Positions 60,454-64,000 of a stretch of DNA of 64,000 nucleotides are shown here, one piece after another. A model generated the notes under the pieces. The model did not search any database. It was not told where the DNA came from and saw only the letters and a program-made list of their open reading frames with translations. The stretch is from Arthrobacter sp. 131MFCol6.1 (lineage in GTDB: Bacteria; Actinomycetota; Actinomycetes; Actinomycetales; Micrococcaceae), in the NCBI RefSeq assembly GCF_000374925.1, contig NZ_KB895541.1, positions 1 to 64,000 of the forward strand, in the 5' to 3' direction. The translations under genes were made by a program, and so were the position numbers. Every line of letters begins with the position of its first letter. Position 1 is the first letter of the stretch.

Positions 60454-61308
60454 GTGTTTTATTGGTTCACGAAGACGTTTGTCCTGGGACCGGTGCTGAG
60501 GCTGCTGTTCCGGCCCTGGGTCAAGGGCCTCGACAACGTCCCTGCCGAGGGCGCCGCGATCCTTGCCTCGAACCACCTCTCCTTCTCGGATTCCATCTTC
60601 ATGCCGGTCATGGTGCCGCGGCCGGTCGCGTTCCTGGCCAAATCCGAATACTTCACCGGCACCGGGATCAAGGGCCGGCTGACCGCAGCATTCTTCCGGC
60701 TCACCAACCAGCTCCCCATGGACAGGTCCGGGGGCGCCGCGTCCGCGCAGTCCCTCAACGCCGGCATGGACGTGCTCAAGAACGGCTCCCTCCTGGGCAT
60801 CTACCCAGAGGGGACCCGCAGCCCCGACGGGCGCCTCTACCGCGGCAAGGTGGGCGTTGCCCGCCTTGCGCTGCAGGCCCGCGTCCCGGTCATTCCGGTG
60901 GCAATGATCGGAACAGACAAAGTCCAGCCGATCGGCAAGCGCGTGCCCAACATCCGCCGCATCGGCATGATCTTTGGCGAACCGCTCGACTTCAGCCGCT
61001 ACTACGGGATGGAGGATGACCGGCTGATCCAGCGTTCGGTGACCGACGAGATCATGTATGAACTCATGCGGCTCTCCGGCCAGGAGTACGTGGACGAGTA
61101 CGCCGCCGCCGTGAAGCTCCGTCTGGCGGGCAAAGCCCAGGACGCGGCCCCGGACAAAGCCCCTGCGGGCCCTGACGCGGTGCAGGATGCGGCCGCCGGA
61201 GAAACCCCAAACAAAACCCAGAACGAAAGCCCAAGCAAAACCCCGAACGAAAGCCCGAATGAAACTGCCGCCGGGGAAGCCGGTCCGGAGATTCCCGGCA
61301 CCGCTTAA
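60454..61308 (+). CDS. 1-acyl-sn-glycerol-3-phosphate acyltransferase
   Basis: 284 aa from GTG 60454. HxxxxD is NHLSFSDS and the second motif YPEGTRSPDGRLYRGKVG. The last ~60 residues are a disordered tail with NESPSKTPNESPNET repeats. Location between fadD15 and aroG matches Rv2182c of M. tuberculosis. It is distinct from the PlsC beside cmk. Confidence 0.9.
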   Translation: MFYWFTKTFVLGPVLRLLFRPWVKGLDNVPAEGAAILASNHLSFSDSIFMPVMVPRPVAFLAKSEYFTGTGIKGRLTAAFFRLTNQLPMDRSGGAASAQSLNAGMDVLKNGSLLGIYPEGTRSPDGRLYRGKVGVARLALQARVPVIPVAMIGTDKVQPIGKRVPNIRRIGMIFGEPLDFSRYYGMEDDRLIQRSVTDEIMYELMRLSGQEYVDEYAAAVKLRLAGKAQDAAPDKAPAGPDAVQDAAAGETPNKTQNESPSKTPNESPNETAAGEAGPEIPGTA

Positions 61309-61383
61309 GCGGTCCACGGGTGCCATGTGACGGCAAAGGAGCTGCCAATGACAGGCAGGGCCCCCGAACCGCGGCGGGGCAAC

Positions 61384-61410
61384 TATCCTTAGATAGTGAC
61401 CGAGCTATCT
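61384..61410 (+). promoter_or_regulatory. Possible leaderless start with AGATAG/CTATCT inverted repeat at aroG
   Basis: TATCCT (61384-61389) lies 6 nt before the GTG start at 61396. AGATAG (61391-61396) and CTATCT (61405-61410) form an inverted repeat across the start codon. Either a leaderless mRNA or a start-codon hairpin could result. Confidence 0.35.
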
Positions 61411-62787
61411 GAGAAACCAGTTTCCCCGCTGACCAGCACCGCCCAGAGCGGAGCCGCCAACTATCCCGGACTGGACAACTGGCGGGAGCTCCCGGCCTCG
61501 CAGCAGCCCACCTGGTCGGACCCGGCTGTGTTCGAGGCGTCCGTCAAGGAACTTTCCGTCCTCCCGCCCCTCGTGTTCGCCGGCGAAGTGGACATCCTTC
61601 GCGAACGGCTCGCCGCCGCGGCGCAGGGCAAGGCGTTCCTGCTCCAGGGCGGCGACTGCGCCGAGACCTTCGAAGCGGCGACGGCGGACAAGATCAGTGC
61701 CCGCGTCCGGACCATCCTGCAGATGGCCGTCGTCCTCACCTACGGCGCGGCCATGCCCGTCATCAAGATGGGCCGCATGGCCGGCCAGTTCGCCAAGCCG
61801 CGCTCTTCCAACGATGAAACGCGCGAGGGCGTCACCCTGCCGGCCTACCGCGGCGACATCGTCAACGGCTACGACTTCACGCCCGAGTCCCGCGCCCATG
61901 ACGCCAGCCGGATGCTGAAGGCCTACCACACCTCCGCCTCGACGCTGAACCTGATCCGCGCCTTCACCCAGGGCGGCTTCGCGGACCTGCGCCTGGTGCA
62001 CCAGTGGAACAAGGGCTTCACCGAAAACCCGGCCCATGCCCGCTACGAGTCCCTGGCCCGGGACATCGACCGCGCCATCAAGTTCATGTCCTCCTGCGGG
62101 GCCGACTTCGAGGCCCTGAAGCGGGTGGAATTCTACGCGAGCCACGAGGCCCTGCTGCTGGACTACGAGCGCGCCCTGACCCGCATCGATTCGCGCACCG
62201 GGCTGCCCTACGACACCTCGGCGCACTTCCTGTGGATCGGGGAGCGGACCCGCGAGCTGGACCACGCACACGTTGACTTCCTCTCCTGCGTCCGCAACCC
62301 GATCGGCGTGAAGCTCGGCCCCTCGACCAGCGGCGACGACGCCCTGCGCCTGATCGACAAGCTGGATCCGAACCGGGAGCCCGGCCGGCTCACCTTCATC
62401 ACGCGCATGGGTGCGGGCAACATCCGCGAGAAGCTGCCGGCGATCGTCGAGCGCGTCACCGCCTCCGGGGCGCAGGTCCTTTGGGTCACCGACCCCATGC
62501 ACGGGAACACGGTCACCTCGCCCAACGGCTACAAGACCCGCAATTTCGACGACGTCATTGACGAGGTGCGCGGATTCTTCGAAGTCCACCACGCGCTCGG
62601 CACCGTTCCCGGCGGCCTGCATGTGGAGATGACGGGCGACGACGTCGCCGAATGCCTCGGCGGAGCCGACCCGATCGACCAGGAAGCCTTCCTGGACCGC
62701 TACGAGTCGGTCTGCGATCCGCGCCTGAACCACATGCAGTCGCTCGAAATGGCGTTCCTGGTAGCCGGTGCGCTCTCCAAGCGCTGA
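61396..62787 (+). CDS. aroG: 3-deoxy-7-phosphoheptulonate synthase, class II
   Basis: 463 aa, plant/actinobacterial-type (class II) DAHP synthase. FLLQGGDCAETFEAAT, PVIKMGRMAGQFAKPRS and the DPMHGNTVTSPNGYKTR motif are diagnostic. It catalyses the first step of aromatic amino-acid synthesis from PEP and erythrose 4-phosphate. Size matches the mycobacterial AroG. Confidence 0.95.
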   Translation: MTELSEKPVSPLTSTAQSGAANYPGLDNWRELPASQQPTWSDPAVFEASVKELSVLPPLVFAGEVDILRERLAAAAQGKAFLLQGGDCAETFEAATADKISARVRTILQMAVVLTYGAAMPVIKMGRMAGQFAKPRSSNDETREGVTLPAYRGDIVNGYDFTPESRAHDASRMLKAYHTSASTLNLIRAFTQGGFADLRLVHQWNKGFTENPAHARYESLARDIDRAIKFMSSCGADFEALKRVEFYASHEALLLDYERALTRIDSRTGLPYDTSAHFLWIGERTRELDHAHVDFLSCVRNPIGVKLGPSTSGDDALRLIDKLDPNREPGRLTFITRMGAGNIREKLPAIVERVTASGAQVLWVTDPMHGNTVTSPNGYKTRNFDDVIDEVRGFFEVHHALGTVPGGLHVEMTGDDVAECLGGADPIDQEAFLDRYESVCDPRLNHMQSLEMAFLVAGALSKR

Positions 62788-62803
62788 GGCGCTGACTGAG
62801 AGA

Positions 62804-62846
62804 ACGCGTCTGACGAAACGCGTCTGACGAAACGCTTCTGACCGAA
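62804..62846. repeat. Short tandem repeat, 14-bp unit
   Basis: ACGCGTCTGACGAA occurs twice in tandem (62804-62817, 62818-62831), with a third diverged copy at 62832-62846, in the gap between aroG and the terminator. Confidence 0.8.
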
Positions 62847-62872
62847 CGCTGCCTGTCTGAAAACTCCAATAA

Positions 62873-62911
62873 AAAAGCTCCGCCCGGCTGCAGCAGCCGG
62901 GCGGAGCTTTT
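62873..62911. terminator. Bidirectional terminator hairpin
   Basis: An 18-bp stem (62873-62890 with 62894-62911, CAG loop) is flanked by A-runs and T-runs, serving aroG (rightward) and the kinase gene (leftward). Confidence 0.9.
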
Positions 62912-62951
62912 ATGTAGAGCGGGTCGGCCCCTGGGCGGGCGCCGTGTATGG

Positions 62952-64000
62952 TCAGACCACGGTCAGGGTGATAGTCGAGCCTTCCGGGACAGCCGTATCC
63001 ACGGGATCCTGGACGCGGACTGTTCCAAAGAATCCGCCCAAATACTCATCGACCTTAACCACGAAGCCAAGTTCTTCGAGTGCCGCCCGGGCTTCCTTGA
63101 CCTGTTTGCCGATGAAATTGGGCACCTCGACGAGCTTCGGGCCCTTGGAGATGGTCAGGGTGACGGTTCCGCCCTTGGTCAGGTTGCCGGAGGCCGGGTC
63201 CTGCGCCAGCACCGCGCCCTTCGGGACGTTCCGGTCGTTGACCAGCTCGGGCGCGACCACGGCCTTCAGGCCGGCGGCTTCCAGGGCACTCACGGCTGCG
63301 TCCTGCGCCTGCCCGCGGACATCCGGGACCGGGATGGGCTGCGGGCCCTTGGAGACGGTGAGGCCCACGGGCGTCCCGTGCCTGACCGGGTTGCCGCTGC
63401 GCGGAGCCTGGGCAAGGACAGTCCCGGCCGGCGCCTTCTCGTCGAAGGTCTCGGTAATCGGGCCCAAAGCCATCTGGGCGCCGTTGAGCGTGGTCTTGGC
63501 CTCGTCCAGGGACTTGCCGGTCAGTTCCGGCAGCGGGAACAGTTCCGGGCCTTTGGACACGGCCAGGGCCACGGGCTGGAACTTGCGGATGACCTCGCCA
63601 GCGGTCGGCTCCGAGCCGACCACGAGGCCGGGTGAGATGTCGTCGTCGAAGACATCCTTCACGGTGGATTGGAAGCCGGCGGTGCGGAGCAGGTCCTGGG
63701 CCTCGGCAACGGTCTTGTTCGCCACCGGGGGAATGGTTCCCGGTGAGCCCGGACCCATGCCGAAGAACCAGCCGGCGACGGCGGCGAGCAGCGCCGCGAC
63801 GACGAGCAGGACGATCCAGAGCAAGCCGCGGCGCCGGGGGTTACCCTCGTGCAGGGTCCTGGTGGGCGTGGCCGCGGCGCGCTGGCGCGCCTTCTCCTCG
63901 TCCCGGTCCAGCTTGCGCTGGGCGCGTTTGCTGGGGGCTACCGCACCTTCTGCTGGATCGTCGTACCCGGCGGCGCCGTCGTAGGCCGCCTCGTCCGGGG
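62952..64000 (-). CDS. PASTA-domain Ser/Thr protein kinase, C-terminal part (partial)
   Basis: The frame is open to the right edge, so the N-terminal kinase domain lies outside the window. Visible here are a charged juxtamembrane stretch (KRAQRKLDRDEEKARQRAAA), one membrane helix (LLWIVLLVVAALLAAVAGWF), and four extracytoplasmic PASTA repeats (for example VPDVRGQAQDAAVSALEAAG and VPNFIGKQVKEARAALEELG). PASTA domains bind muropeptides or lipid II. Position beside aroG points to the PknL lineage; a shorter internal start at 63822-63824 is not the real start. Confidence 0.9.
   Translation of the reverse strand, partial: PDEAAYDGAAGYDDPAEGAVAPSKRAQRKLDRDEEKARQRAAATPTRTLHEGNPRRRGLLWIVLLVVAALLAAVAGWFFGMGPGSPGTIPPVANKTVAEAQDLLRTAGFQSTVKDVFDDDISPGLVVGSEPTAGEVIRKFQPVALAVSKGPELFPLPELTGKSLDEAKTTLNGAQMALGPITETFDEKAPAGTVLAQAPRSGNPVRHGTPVGLTVSKGPQPIPVPDVRGQAQDAAVSALEAAGLKAVVAPELVNDRNVPKGAVLAQDPASGNLTKGGTVTLTISKGPKLVEVPNFIGKQVKEARAALEELGFVVKVDEYLGGFFGTVRVQDPVDTAVPEGSTITLTVV

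Overview
The window is high-GC DNA with very dense coding, many GTG starts, overlapping ATGA/GTGA gene junctions and several -10 hexamers lying only 7-9 nt before a start codon (possible leaderless mRNAs). The gene content and order (tlyA-nadK-recN-pyrG-xerD, parA-scpA-scpB-rluB-cmk-der, gcvH-garA-ftsR, class II aroG, pyruvate carboxylase, PASTA kinase) point to an actinobacterium, most likely the Arthrobacter/Pseudarthrobacter group (Micrococcaceae). This is chromosomal sequence. I saw no prophage, transposase or CRISPR array.

Layout. 0-11.2 kb: the 3' end of an rRNA operon (5S rRNA and terminator), then a co-oriented housekeeping run: an Arg/Gly-repeat TPR-type protein, HAD phosphatase, a small unknown, tlyA, nadK, recN, pyrG, NUDIX, xerD. 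11.2-37.2 kb: an accessory block with an ECF sigma factor and probable anti-sigma partner, a MutT-like NUDIX, the methylcitrate pathway (prpR-prpD-prpB-prpC divergent from prpE), a DcuS/DcuR-type two-component system divergent from dctA, a FecBCD-type metal/siderophore importer, and a large actinobacterial group 1h (group 5) [NiFe]-hydrogenase operon, hypA-hypB-hhyS-hhyL-(NifU/Rieske)-DUF5947-DUF6084-unknown-DUF6893-protease-hypC, with a convergent DUF6390 gene. 37.2-45.6 kb: parA-scpA-scpB-rluB-tyrA-cmk-plsC-der, then tRNA-Pro(GGG). 45.7-54.6 kb: Fpg/Nei glycosylase, gcvH-garA-ftsR-DUF151-MerR, an orphan ParA-like ATPase and pyruvate carboxylase. 54.8-64 kb: fadD15-like acyl-CoA ligase, ROK sugar kinase, a membrane protein with two paralogous esterases, a second acyltransferase, class II DAHP synthase, and the 3' part of a PASTA-domain Ser/Thr kinase that runs off the right edge.

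How the genes work together. The hydrogenase block is the most distinctive part. Small-subunit Cys25-x-x-Asp28 replaces the usual CxxC, matching the Asp-ligated proximal cluster known in group 1h uptake hydrogenases, which scavenge atmospheric H2. Five accessory proteins around it have no assigned role. One of them, DUF6390, appears by eye to carry a C-terminal domain patterned like HypC, with a matching Cys (154) and His (215). HypD, HypE and HypF are not in the window, so maturation must be completed by genes elsewhere. The prp genes and dctA suggest growth on propionate and C4-dicarboxylates, with pyruvate carboxylase for anaplerosis. GarA and the PASTA kinase are two parts of the actinobacterial phospho-signalling system that controls 2-oxoglutarate use.

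All calls are from reading translated sequence and from memory of the families. No searches were run.
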